Origin: Microlunatus elymi | Lineage (GTDB): Bacteria; Actinomycetota; Actinomycetes; Propionibacteriales; Propionibacteriaceae | Direction: 5' to 3' | NCBI RefSeq assembly: GCF_007362775.1 | Contig: NZ_CP041692.1 | Location: 4,960,001 to 5,024,000, forward strand | Length of the DNA stretch: 64,000 nucleotides | In this document: positions 26,719 to 34,888 of the stretch, one piece after another | How positions within the stretch are numbered: position 1 is the stretch's first letter | Layout of the letters: every line of letters begins with the position of its first letter | Notes under the pieces: model-generated | Told to the model about the DNA's origin: nothing | Seen by the model: the letters and a program-made list of their open reading frames with translations, nothing else | Database searches by the model: none | Program-made: the position numbers and the translations under genes

Positions 26719-27255
26719 GTGACCGATGACCGAGCGGCGCTGGCCGCCGAGATCGATTCGTTGTGCCGGCTCAACGGGCAGTTCACCCTGCGCAGCGGGC
26801 TCGTGGTCGGCGAATACTTCGACAAGTATCGGTTCGAGGCCGAACCGCAGCTGTTGCGACGGGTCGCGGAGGCGATGGTGCCGCTGCTGCCCGAGGACAC
26901 CCAGGCACTGGGCGGGTTGGAGTTGGGCGGCATCCCGATCGCGACCATGATCAGCTCGCTGACCGGTCTGCCGGCCCGGTTCATCCGCAAGGAAGCCAAG
27001 ACCTACGGGACCCGTCGGCTCGCCGAGGGTGGTGACCTGGACGGGCTTCGGGTCACCCTGATCGAGGACATCGTCACCACCGGCGGCGCCGTCCGCAACG
27101 CCGCCGTCGCCCTGCGCGGGCTCGGCGCCGAGGTCGACACCGTGGTCTGTGCGATCGACCGTTCCGAACCCTGCGCCAACCGGCTGCACGAGGTCGGGGT
27201 GGCCACCCGTTCGGTGCTGACCAAGCAGGACCTGGACGCCGTACGCGTCGGGTAG
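26719..27255 (+). CDS. pyrE: Orotate phosphoribosyltransferase
   Basis: Type I phosphoribosyltransferase of 178 residues that makes OMP from orotate and PRPP. The PRPP-binding motif VTLIEDIVTTGGAV is near residue 115, and FTLRSGLVVGEYFDKY near the N-terminus and FIRKEAKTYGT match OPRT. It starts at GTG 26719, 170 bp after menA. It stands alone rather than in a pyr operon; a related purine-type PRT cannot be wholly excluded. Confidence 0.88.
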   Translation: MTDDRAALAAEIDSLCRLNGQFTLRSGLVVGEYFDKYRFEAEPQLLRRVAEAMVPLLPEDTQALGGLELGGIPIATMISSLTGLPARFIRKEAKTYGTRRLAEGGDLDGLRVTLIEDIVTTGGAVRNAAVALRGLGAEVDTVVCAIDRSEPCANRLHEVGVATRSVLTKQDLDAVRVG

Positions 27256-27318
27256 CGCGTGGGTGTGTCTTCGCCGGTTGACGCCCGGTGACACCGCGGT
27301 GGCCGTAAGGTTAAGGCC

Positions 27319-28188
27319 ATGCAGTCGGGTCCTCGGGTCAGCATCATCGTGCTGTCCATGGGTGATCGTCCCGAGGAGCTGGATCGTTGTCTTCGTAGCG
27401 CGCTGGCTCAGCGGTACGACTCCTTCGAAGTGTTCTGTGTCGGCATGGGCTGGCAGCCCGAGAACGTGCCCGACGGCGTACGGACCGAGGGTCTGGAGGA
27501 GAATCTCGGCTCACCCGGCGGTCGCAACTACGCCGCCACCCGGGTTCACACCGACGTTTTCATGTTCCTCGACGACGACGCGTGGCTGCCCGATCCGGAC
27601 TTCCTGCACAAGGCGATGGTGATCTTCGATCGCTGGCCCAAGCTCGGCCTGCTGGCGCCGCGGCTGTCCGATCAGGACGGCACCACCCTGCGTCGCTGGG
27701 TCCCGCGCGCCCACGTCGGCGACCCGATGGATTCCGGCCCGGCCTTCACCTGCCCGGAGGGTGTGACCCTGTATCGGCGCGCCGCCTGGGAGTCGGTCGG
27801 CGGCTTCCCGGGCAACTTCTTCCACGGCCACGAGGGCGTCGACGTCTGCTGGCGGATGCGCGATCGCGGCTGGGACGCGTGGTACGAGTCCTCGCTGACC
27901 GTGCATCATCCCGCGTTGCCGCCGGGTCGCCACTCCTACTACCTGCGGCTGAACGCACGGAATCGGGTCTGGGTGGCCCGCCGGAACCTGCCGGTGCCGC
28001 TGATTCCCGTATACGTCGGCATCTGGACCGCGATCTCGCTGAGCCGCAACGCCCGCGACTGGGAATCAGTGAAGTCCTGGGTCGCCGGTTGGCGCGAGGG
28101 CTGGCGTACCTCCCCCGGCGAGCGCGACCCGATGCACTGGAAGACCGTCGCCAAACTGACCCGCCTGGGCCAACCGCCGATCATCTGA
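27319..28188 (+). CDS. Family 2 glycosyltransferase
   Basis: GT-A fold inverting glycosyltransferase of 289 residues. It starts VSIIVLSMGDRPEELDRCLRSAL, with the metal/nucleotide-sugar DDD motif in MFLDDDAWLPD near residue 85 and the acceptor-region GHEGVDVCWRMR. No membrane anchor. It is followed on the opposite strand by a CDP-alcohol phosphatidyltransferase, suggesting a cell-envelope glycan or lipid. Confidence 0.88.
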   Translation: MQSGPRVSIIVLSMGDRPEELDRCLRSALAQRYDSFEVFCVGMGWQPENVPDGVRTEGLEENLGSPGGRNYAATRVHTDVFMFLDDDAWLPDPDFLHKAMVIFDRWPKLGLLAPRLSDQDGTTLRRWVPRAHVGDPMDSGPAFTCPEGVTLYRRAAWESVGGFPGNFFHGHEGVDVCWRMRDRGWDAWYESSLTVHHPALPPGRHSYYLRLNARNRVWVARRNLPVPLIPVYVGIWTAISLSRNARDWESVKSWVAGWREGWRTSPGERDPMHWKTVAKLTRLGQPPII

Positions 28189-28387
28189 GCCGTGATCTCT
28201 GGGGCACCCCGATCCCGCGACTCCGCTCCACATCCGTCAGCCGCGCGCAAAATCCCCTCCCGCACCGGATATTTCGCGTGCGGCGGCAGATTCGGCGCGC
28301 GGCTGACGAGGAGCGACCACCACCTCGTACGTTTCCTCACCGAAGCTGGAATACGTCGCCGGGCCGGACGGCCCGCGACTCGAACGA
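28189..28387. other. Convergent intergenic stretch holding a hairpin repeat
   Basis: Mostly occupied by the 72-bp hairpin element at 28236-28307. It may end transcripts from both sides. No gene. Confidence 0.6.
28236..28307. repeat. Dispersed hairpin repeat, intact copy
   Basis: Outer arms GTCAGCCGCGCGC (28236-28248) and GCGCGCGGCTGAC (28295-28307) are perfect complements, and an inner CCGCAC/GTGCGG pair (28260-28265, 28278-28283) nests inside. A second copy lacking the right outer arm is at 53931-54000. Confidence 0.75.
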
Positions 28388-29302
28388 CTACTCCGCGGGC
28401 GGGTTGAGGCGGCTGGAGGCGAGGATCGAGATCAGGTAGCCGGCTGCGGTGAGGAAGGCCAGCGGCAGCCCGACCACCGCCCAGATCTGGAGCAGGAACT
28501 CGGCGCCCAGCGACGGCGGCGGATCGGAGTAGGCGTGCGCACCCGGCCCGTTCGGAATGAACCACTCCACACCGACCAGCCGCAGGACCAGGTCCGCAGT
28601 GGCGATCACGAGCAAGATCAACGAGTACTCGATCGCACCGAACGCCCGGAAGAACGGGAAGAACCGCAACAGCGACCGCAGCGAACGCAGGCCACCCGAA
28701 CGCGGTGCGGCGATCTCCGCATCCTCGCTCAGCTTGGGATATCCCTGGTATGCGCGAGCGACGTGAACAAGATCACCGAACGCCTTCTTCAACAGCACCA
28801 GCACCGAGGTTGCCATCCCGATCAAGGTCCAGCCACCGAGCTGGGACAGTCCCCCGTCCAGGTGAATGCCGAAGCCGATCGGCAGCGCCATCTCGGTCAC
28901 GTAATGGCAGATCCGGTCGATGTAGACCCCGGCCGCCGACCGCTGGTCACGCCAGCGAGCGATCTCGCCGTCGGTGCAGTCGATCATGATCGAGAACTGG
29001 ATCAGCACCGCACAAGCCAGGAACGGCCACCAACCGGGAAAGATCAACACCGCGGCCGCGAGCAGCCCGATGATCGCGATCCACCAGGTCACCGCGTTTG
29101 CGCTGATCCCGGTCGGCAACAGCAGCCGGGTGATGTAGATCGACCCCTTGCGCAGATAGAGCGCACCGGCCCAGTGCTCGGAATTTCGGCGGCCCAGCAC
29201 CGTCGGCGGTTGCGCCACCGCCCGCAGCTCGGCCATCGTCGGGTGGTTCGAGCGTACGGTTCCGGGCTCGCCGGAACCGGGCGGGTGGGGGTGTTCGGAC
29301 AT
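28388..29302 (-). CDS. CDP-alcohol phosphatidyltransferase family membrane protein
   Basis: Transfers a phospho-group between a CDP-alcohol and a second alcohol in the membrane. In 304 residues the motif DCTDGEIAR-x8-G-x3-D-x3 runs from Asp108 to residue 133, but the final position, normally Asp (proposed catalytic base), is His133. About six membrane segments follow. ATG 29302 is chosen; ATG 29314 is possible. The substrate is unknown; inositol- or glycerol-phosphate type lipids are typical for the family. Confidence 0.85.
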   Translation of the reverse strand: MSEHPHPPGSGEPGTVRSNHPTMAELRAVAQPPTVLGRRNSEHWAGALYLRKGSIYITRLLLPTGISANAVTWWIAIIGLLAAAVLIFPGWWPFLACAVLIQFSIMIDCTDGEIARWRDQRSAAGVYIDRICHYVTEMALPIGFGIHLDGGLSQLGGWTLIGMATSVLVLLKKAFGDLVHVARAYQGYPKLSEDAEIAAPRSGGLRSLRSLLRFFPFFRAFGAIEYSLILLVIATADLVLRLVGVEWFIPNGPGAHAYSDPPPSLGAEFLLQIWAVVGLPLAFLTAAGYLISILASSRLNPPAE

Positions 29303-29454
29303 GGCCGACAGCATAAGGTCCGGTCGACACTCCTCCGGCGCGGACCGGTCCGCCCGCACCGGGTCGATGATCGTCCGAATGACCGAGCGCACCGATCCGG
29401 TGACAGAACTGGCGGGCCGCTGCCACCGGTACAGGTCCGGACTACGCTGAGGCC

Positions 29455-29706
29455 ATGGGTCGGTATCTGCCAATCATCATGATGGTGTTGCTCGCCATCT
29501 ACTGCGTGGTTGAGGTAGCCCAGGCCCCGACGTACGCCGTTCGCCGGATGCCTCGTTGGCTATGGGCAACTGCAATCATCTGCCTGCCTCTGGTCGGGCC
29601 GATCGGCTGGCTGGTCCTCGGCCGGCCGAACCGGGAGTCCCGCAACGATTCCGTCAAGCGTCCGAAAGCACCCGACGACGACAACGATTTCCTGCGCGGC
29701 CTGTGA
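29455..29706 (+). CDS. Small membrane protein with PLDc_N-type domain
   Basis: An 83-residue protein with two hydrophobic helices (about 3-22 and 37-57) separated by RRMPRWLWA, then GPIGWLVLGRPNR. This is the PLDc_N pattern found alone or at the front of cardiolipin synthases. The charged tail is cytoplasmic by the positive-inside rule. Its stop overlaps the next gene's GTG. Confidence 0.8.
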   Translation: MGRYLPIIMMVLLAIYCVVEVAQAPTYAVRRMPRWLWATAIICLPLVGPIGWLVLGRPNRESRNDSVKRPKAPDDDNDFLRGL

Positions 29707-30335
29707 CTGCTGAATCCGACGCCGGGGATGTCCCGCGCCCGAGCGTCGTACATCCGCGCGTTGCTGCGATTGTCCTTGCGGGCGGTCGATCCCGGCGATT
29801 CGGTTCGGACAAACTCGCCGCCCACTTGGACGGCGTCGCGTTGATCGATCACGCCGTCGGTACGCTGCCGGACGACTGGCTCGTGATCATGGTCGGGCCG
29901 CCGCGAAGGCTCGATTCGGACCGCAAGATCATCACCGTACGAGAGCAGCCGCCGGGCAGCGGACCGGCCGCGGCCCTGGTGACCGGCTTCCGTACCGCCC
30001 TCGATCACGGGATCGATCGGGTGGTCACCCTGCCCGGTGACGCACCCGGAGCCGGCATCGCGGCGGTGCGCCTGGTCGACGAGCTGTCGACGCTCGGCCC
30101 GGACGCGGCCGTGGTCGGAGTCGACGCCGAAGAGGTCGAGCAGCCGCTTCAACTCGCCCTCAGCGGGTCCGTGCTGCATCGTTTGGCTGCCCGAACCGAC
30201 GTCGCCGACTTCAGCGCCCGCAATCTGCTGCCCGACCTCGGCGATTACCGCCGACTCCGGCTACCCGCCGAGCTCGTCGACGATGTCGACACCCTTGACG
30301 ATCTGGCCCGGCTGAGGCGGTCTCAGGCTCAGTAG
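29703..30335 (+). CDS. MobA-like nucleotidyltransferase
   Basis: A 210-residue protein with the nucleotidyltransferase signature VLAGGRSRRFGSDKL (about 23-37) and an LPGDAPG segment where MobA has its metal Asp. It may be molybdenum-cofactor guanylyltransferase, but a related NTP transferase is possible since no other moco gene is nearby. GTG 29703 overlaps the preceding stop (GTGA). Confidence 0.8.
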   Translation: MTAESDAGDVPRPSVVHPRVAAIVLAGGRSRRFGSDKLAAHLDGVALIDHAVGTLPDDWLVIMVGPPRRLDSDRKIITVREQPPGSGPAAALVTGFRTALDHGIDRVVTLPGDAPGAGIAAVRLVDELSTLGPDAAVVGVDAEEVEQPLQLALSGSVLHRLAARTDVADFSARNLLPDLGDYRRLRLPAELVDDVDTLDDLARLRRSQAQ

Positions 30336-30353
30336 CGGCCACGACGCGATGGC

Positions 30354-31253
30354 TCAGGCTGCTCGCTCGTCGGGGATCGGAAAGCTGACGCCCGTGACGC
30401 GTTCGGCGGCGGTCCACAGTCGGAGTCCGGACTGCGGGTCGCTCATCAGCCGACGCGGCCGCACCTTCCACGGCGTGCCCCGGCCGACCCACCGTGGACC
30501 GATGTAGTCGCCGCCGTTCACCTCCGGCGAGACTGCGGCGTGGACCTGACTGCGAGCGCCGTCGGCCGCGGTCGAACCCAACGGTGCGCCGGTTCGATGC
30601 AGCAGCCGCGGGATGAAGCCGGGGTGCTGGGCGAACAGCCCGGTGTTCGACCAGCCGGGGTGAGCAATCACCGAGCTGACCGCCGACTCGGCGGCACGCA
30701 ATCGGCGGTCCAGTTCCAGCCCGATGGCCCCACAGGCCAGCTTGCTCTGCGCATACACCAGGCTCGGGTTGTAGTGCCCGGCCAGGCCCAGACTGGGATC
30801 GATCCGCCGCGGCGCCCAGGCCACCACACTGCTCAACCAGACCACGCGGCCCGCCCGCTGCTCCAGCGCCGGCATCATCAACGCGGTAAGGCGAAAGTGG
30901 CCGAGCAGGTTGGTGGCGTGTTGCAACTCGAAGCCGTCGGAGGTCAGCGTCCGCCGCGGCACCATCGACGTGCCGGCGTTGTTGATCAAGGCATCCAGCG
31001 GCCCTCGCCGAAGTTGATCTTGGGCGAAGGCGTCCACCGACGACTGATCGGCAAGATCAAGATCAGCGATCTCGAGGGCGGCGTGCTGCACCGTCATCCG
31101 GATCCGTTGCTCTGCAGCCTTACCGCGTTCGCGATTGCGGACCGCGAGCACGATCTGAGCACCGCGTGCCGCCAGTTGTTCGGCCGAGGCGAGGCCGAGG
31201 CCGCCGCTCGCTCCGGTGATCAGGATCCGCCGTCCGGCCAGGTCGTGGGTCAT
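30354..31253 (-). CDS. Short-chain dehydrogenase/reductase
   Basis: NAD(P)-dependent oxidoreductase of 299 residues. The Rossmann motif is TGASGGLGLASA (14-25), then NNAG, catalytic Ser in WLSSVV and YxxxK in VYAQSKLA. Arg after the second strand (VRNRERG) suggests NADP. The long insert before Tyr (about 15 residues) is typical of the retinol-dehydrogenase-like branch. The substrate is unknown. Confidence 0.85.
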   Translation of the reverse strand: MTHDLAGRRILITGASGGLGLASAEQLAARGAQIVLAVRNRERGKAAEQRIRMTVQHAALEIADLDLADQSSVDAFAQDQLRRGPLDALINNAGTSMVPRRTLTSDGFELQHATNLLGHFRLTALMMPALEQRAGRVVWLSSVVAWAPRRIDPSLGLAGHYNPSLVYAQSKLACGAIGLELDRRLRAAESAVSSVIAHPGWSNTGLFAQHPGFIPRLLHRTGAPLGSTAADGARSQVHAAVSPEVNGGDYIGPRWVGRGTPWKVRPRRLMSDPQSGLRLWTAAERVTGVSFPIPDERAA

Positions 31254-31300
31254 GGCCCAACCCTAGATTTCCTCACCCGGACAGCGAAACCGCGCCCGGC

Positions 31301-31816
31301 TCAGCTGCGCAGGCCGAGTTCGCGAACGGCCTGATCGACGATTCGTTCCGGAGCTTGATCAATGTCCACCACCAGGCCCGGCTCGTCCGGTTGCAACCGT
31401 TCCAGGGTGTCCAATTGCGAGTCCAGTAGAGCCGGCGGCATGAAATGATCTTGCCGCGCCGTCATCCGCCGCCTGATCACTTCCGGGTCGCCGTCCAGAT
31501 GCAGGAACCTGACATCCGCGTCGGCTGTCTGCAGCAGATCCCGGTAGCTGCGCTTGAGTGCGGAGCAGGTGATGATCACACTGCCCGGCGCGGCACTGAT
31601 CCAATTCCGCAGGGATTCCAACCAGGGCAACCGATCCGCGTCGGTCAGCGGGATCCCGTCGTGCATCTTGGCCACGTTGGCGGCCGGATGGAAGTCGTCC
31701 GCCTCGGCCTCCTGCCAGCCGAGTCGGCGGGCCAGCAACTCGGCCACCGTCGTCTTCCCCGACCCCGAAACTCCCATCACCACCACAGCCGACGTGTCAG
31801 CCACTGGTTTGGTCAT
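31301..31816 (-). CDS. gntK: Gluconokinase
   Basis: GntK-type kinase of 171 residues phosphorylating gluconate to 6-phosphogluconate. P-loop VMGVSGSGKTTVAE at 14-27, EADDFHPAANVAKMHDGIPLTDADRLPWL (substrate region), CSALKRSYRD and the lid HFMPPALLDSQLDTLE are all present. ATG 31816 begins family sequence, 40 bp after the gnd stop. With gnd it makes a short gluconate-to-pentose-phosphate route. Confidence 0.93.
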   Translation of the reverse strand: MTKPVADTSAVVVMGVSGSGKTTVAELLARRLGWQEAEADDFHPAANVAKMHDGIPLTDADRLPWLESLRNWISAAPGSVIITCSALKRSYRDLLQTADADVRFLHLDGDPEVIRRRMTARQDHFMPPALLDSQLDTLERLQPDEPGLVVDIDQAPERIVDQAVRELGLRS

Positions 31817-31856
31817 AGCCAAACCACCGACTGACAACTCGGCGTTGAGGGAGGTG

Positions 31857-33293
31857 TCACTGCTGGGTTTCGGAGCGGTCGAGGCTCCACTCGGTGTGGA
31901 AGGTGCCTTCCTTGTCCACCCGGTGGTAGGTGTGCGCACCGAAGTAGTCGCGCTGGGCCTGGATCAACGCGGCCGGCAGCCGATCGGCGCGGATGCCGTC
32001 GTAGTAGGCCAGCGAGGACGAGAAGGCCGCCGTGGGTACGCCGTTCTGCGCGGCACCGGCGACGATCCGCCGCCAGGCCTCCAGGCCGGAGCTGACCGCC
32101 TCGGCGAAGTAGTCGTCGGCCAGCAGCAGCGGCAGCTCCGGGTCGCGCTCGTACGCCTCGGTGATCCGGTTCAGGAAGCGAGCCCGGATGATGCAGCCGC
32201 CGCGCCAGATCCGGGCCATCGCACCCCGGTCGATGTCCCAGCCGTACTCCTTGCTGGCGGCTGCGATCTGGTCGAAGCCCTGGGAGTAGGCGACCACCTT
32301 GGACGCGTACAACGCCTGCCGGACGTCCTCGATGAAGGCGTCACGATCCTTGATCTCCCAGTTCGCCGTCTTGCCGGCCAGCTTGGCCCGGGCGGCCTCA
32401 CGCTGCGGCACCGAACCGGACAGCGCCCGGTCGAAGGTCGCCTCGGCGATACCGGTGATCGGCACACCGAGATCGAGAGCGTTCTGAACCGTCCAGCGGC
32501 CGGTGCCCTTCTGCTCGGCCCGGTCCAGGATGATGTCGACGAACGGCTTGCCCGTCTCGGCGTCGACGTGCGCCAGCACCTCGGCGGTGATCTCGATCAG
32601 GAACGACTCCAGGTCGCCGGTGTTCCACTGCTTGAAGATCTCGGCGATCTCGGCCGCGGAAGCGCCCAGCCCCTGCCGCAGCAGGTCGTAGGCCTCGGCG
32701 ATCAGCTGCATGTCGGCGTACTCGATGCCGTTGTGCACCATCTTGACGAAGTGGCCGGCGCCGTCCGGGCCGATGTAGGTGCAGCAGGGCACGCCGTCGA
32801 CGTGGGCGGAGATCTTCTCCAGCATCGGACCGAGGGACTCGTACGACTTGGCCGAGCCTCCGGGCATGATCGACGGCCCGTTCAGCGCGCCCTCCTCCCC
32901 ACCGGAGACGCCCATCCCGACGAAGTGCAGATTGTGCTCGGCCAATTGCTGTTCCCGCCGGATGGTGTCCGGGAAGTGCGCGTTGCCGGCGTCGATCACG
33001 ATGTCGTCCGGCTCCAGCAGCGGAATCAGTTCGTCGATCACCGCGTCGGTGCCGGCACCCGCCTGCACCATGATCACGATCCGCCGCGGCCGCTCCAGCG
33101 ACGCCACGAAGTCCTTCATCGACTCGCTCGGGAGGAACGTGCCTTCGTCGCCGTGATCGGCGATCAGCGACTGGGTCCGCGCATAGGTGCGGTTGTGCAA
33201 GGCGACCCGGTAGCCGTTGCGGGCGAAGTTGCGCGCCAAGTTGCGCCCCATCACCGCCAGTCCGGTGACCCCGATCTGCGCGAGTTCTGACAT
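31857..33293 (-). CDS. gnd: 6-phosphogluconate dehydrogenase (decarboxylating)
   Basis: Oxidises 6-phosphogluconate to ribulose-5-phosphate with NADP. 478 residues, full length: GVTGLAVMGRNLARNFARNG (variant GxGxxG with NRT, NADP type), IDAGNAHFPDT, GMGVSGGEEGALNGPSIMPGG, KMVHNGIEYADMQ and GRGxCIIR-like RGGCIIRARFL. Transcribed toward gntK. The long open frame on the opposite strand is an antisense shadow. Confidence 0.96.
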   Translation of the reverse strand: MSELAQIGVTGLAVMGRNLARNFARNGYRVALHNRTYARTQSLIADHGDEGTFLPSESMKDFVASLERPRRIVIMVQAGAGTDAVIDELIPLLEPDDIVIDAGNAHFPDTIRREQQLAEHNLHFVGMGVSGGEEGALNGPSIMPGGSAKSYESLGPMLEKISAHVDGVPCCTYIGPDGAGHFVKMVHNGIEYADMQLIAEAYDLLRQGLGASAAEIAEIFKQWNTGDLESFLIEITAEVLAHVDAETGKPFVDIILDRAEQKGTGRWTVQNALDLGVPITGIAEATFDRALSGSVPQREAARAKLAGKTANWEIKDRDAFIEDVRQALYASKVVAYSQGFDQIAAASKEYGWDIDRGAMARIWRGGCIIRARFLNRITEAYERDPELPLLLADDYFAEAVSSGLEAWRRIVAGAAQNGVPTAAFSSSLAYYDGIRADRLPAALIQAQRDYFGAHTYHRVDKEGTFHTEWSLDRSETQQ

Positions 33294-33644
33294 CTACCGA
33301 CTCCTTCGTACGTCTGCTGTCTGGCCTCAATTGCCCGGCGTCCATCGGCCCGGCGTCCGCTCCGTCAACCTGATCCGCGGCCCGGCCAGGCTCGATCCGG
33401 CGACCCATCTTCGCATCGACCGCGCGCGGGCGCGTACAGGTCTCATTCATGCCGGCCGAGATCGTCGGCTCGGCGGCCCTGACTGATCAGCTTTGGCGTC
33501 ATCAGCTGGAATCGCCGTACCTGCCGCGCACGGTGCCGATCCGATTGCACTAGCCTGCGGATTGGACCTGCAGAACCGTAGGCAGGATCATGCCGCATCG
33601 GGAAAAAGCGCCATCGCTGCCGGCGACGTCGCGAAGGGGTCTGA
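33294..33644. other. Divergent intergenic region between gnd and the regulator gene
   Basis: About 350 bp holding the promoters of both divergent units. No gene; no strong palindrome recognised. Confidence 0.5.
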
Positions 33645-34634
33645 ATGCTCGAGATCTTCGACATCGACGAGGAGTCGGAGCGACTCTACGGACGGCTGCT
33701 GGCGGTCGGAAACGCGCCGATCGAGAAGCTCGCCGACGGACAGCCGATGGTCGAGATCGAGGAACGACTGGCGACCCTGCATGAGCGGGGGTTGGCGGTG
33801 CGCGAGGTGAGCGGCTGGTGGCTGGCCGTCCCGCTGCCGGACGCGTTGCGGGCGTTGCGGGCCAAGCGGACGGCAGAGCTGGATGCGCTGGTGGCGTCGG
33901 CGGATGCCGCCCAGACTCGGTTGATGGCGATGTCCGACGGCGGCGACAGCGGACTGCGGTCGCTGATCGGCCGGGAAGAGGTGCAGTCGGCGCTGAACGA
34001 GATCGCCGGTCGGGCTCGCTTCGAGATCTGCGGTTTCGACAAGCCCCCGTACGTGACCACCCGGGCCCCGACGCGGGAATGGCTGGAATCGAATTCGGCG
34101 GAATTCCAGGCCCTGCTGCGCGGAGTCCGGATCCGATCGATCTACCATCCGGGCTTCGATGAGAATCGGCTGGCCGAGATGGCGTTGTTCCACGAGGTCG
34201 GTGAACGTGCCCGGACCGGGGACGTACCGATGAAACTCGTGGTGGTGGATGCTGTCGTCGCCTTCACGCCGGCACCGGCCTCGTACGCGCCGGACCAGGA
34301 GACGCGGGCGACGCTGGTCCATCATCCGATCATGGTGGAGGCGTTGCAGTCGTTGTTCGAAGCGGTCTGGCATCGCTCGCTGCCGATCGACACCACCAGC
34401 AGCGGCGTGGCCGCCGATCCTCGCCGCGATCTGCTGGTTTCGTTGTTGATGAGCGGCGCGACCGACGTCGCGATTGCGAACCAACTCGGGGTCACCGAGC
34501 GATCAGTACGTCGTTGGATCGCCAGTCTGATGGACGACCTGGAAGTGCAGACACGTCTCCAACTCGGCGCCGCCCTGGCGCGGACCGAAGCACTTCGCTC
34601 CGACAACCGGCGGTTGGCCGAGGACGACGCCTAG
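33645..34634 (+). CDS. TrmB/LuxR-like transcriptional regulator
   Basis: A 329-residue protein. The N-terminal 60 residues look like a TrmB-type winged helix (EEERLATLHERGLAVRE). The middle is a PLD-like sensor fold typical of actinobacterial TrmB/LuxR regulators. The C-terminus (about 270-310) is a LuxR-type helix-turn-helix reading MSGATDVAIANQLGVTERSVRRWI. ATG has GAAGGGG six bases upstream. Its stop codon is at the edge of a MITE-like element. It neighbours the hexapeptide-repeat protein and is a candidate for binding the paired operators. Confidence 0.8.
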   Translation: MLEIFDIDEESERLYGRLLAVGNAPIEKLADGQPMVEIEERLATLHERGLAVREVSGWWLAVPLPDALRALRAKRTAELDALVASADAAQTRLMAMSDGGDSGLRSLIGREEVQSALNEIAGRARFEICGFDKPPYVTTRAPTREWLESNSAEFQALLRGVRIRSIYHPGFDENRLAEMALFHEVGERARTGDVPMKLVVVDAVVAFTPAPASYAPDQETRATLVHHPIMVEALQSLFEAVWHRSLPIDTTSSGVAADPRRDLLVSLLMSGATDVAIANQLGVTERSVRRWIASLMDDLEVQTRLQLGAALARTEALRSDNRRLAEDDA

Positions 34635-34851
34635 GAGGGTGCTGAATAAGACGCTCGTCGCGAGCGGCGTGATGTGCGTGCATGTCGTCGCAGGGCGACG
34701 CTCCACGTCGACACGGCAAGGCGCGCGAGCGAGGGCGTGCGTCAGCACGTTGAGCGAGTGCATGTCGGCGCAGGGCGACGCTCCGCGTCAACACGCCGCC
34801 GATGTACGTGCAGCGCGTTGCTCAGCAGAGCGGATTGTTCAGCACGCTCCT
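34633..34851. mobile_element. MITE-like element with 17-bp terminal inverted repeats
   Basis: The ends AGGAGGGTGCTGAATAA (34633-34649) and TTGTTCAGCACGCTCCT (34835-34851) are inverted repeats matching at 15 of 17 positions, enclosing 219 bp with no open gene. Inside is a 37-bp direct repeat (34679-34715 and 34759-34795) containing GCAGGGCGACGCTCC. The left end overlaps the last base pairs of the regulator gene. Flanks CTAG and CTGG could be a decayed target duplication. No transposase. Confidence 0.6.
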
Positions 34852-34888
34852 GGGCCAACCTGGCTGGCTCGGGACGTGACCGCTCAGC

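Noticed and set aside
31554-33290. Long open frame of 578 codons on the plus strand
   Set aside because: It lies antisense to gnd, which has full family motifs; the opposite frame is Arg/Gly/Val-rich shadow sequence typical of high-GC DNA.
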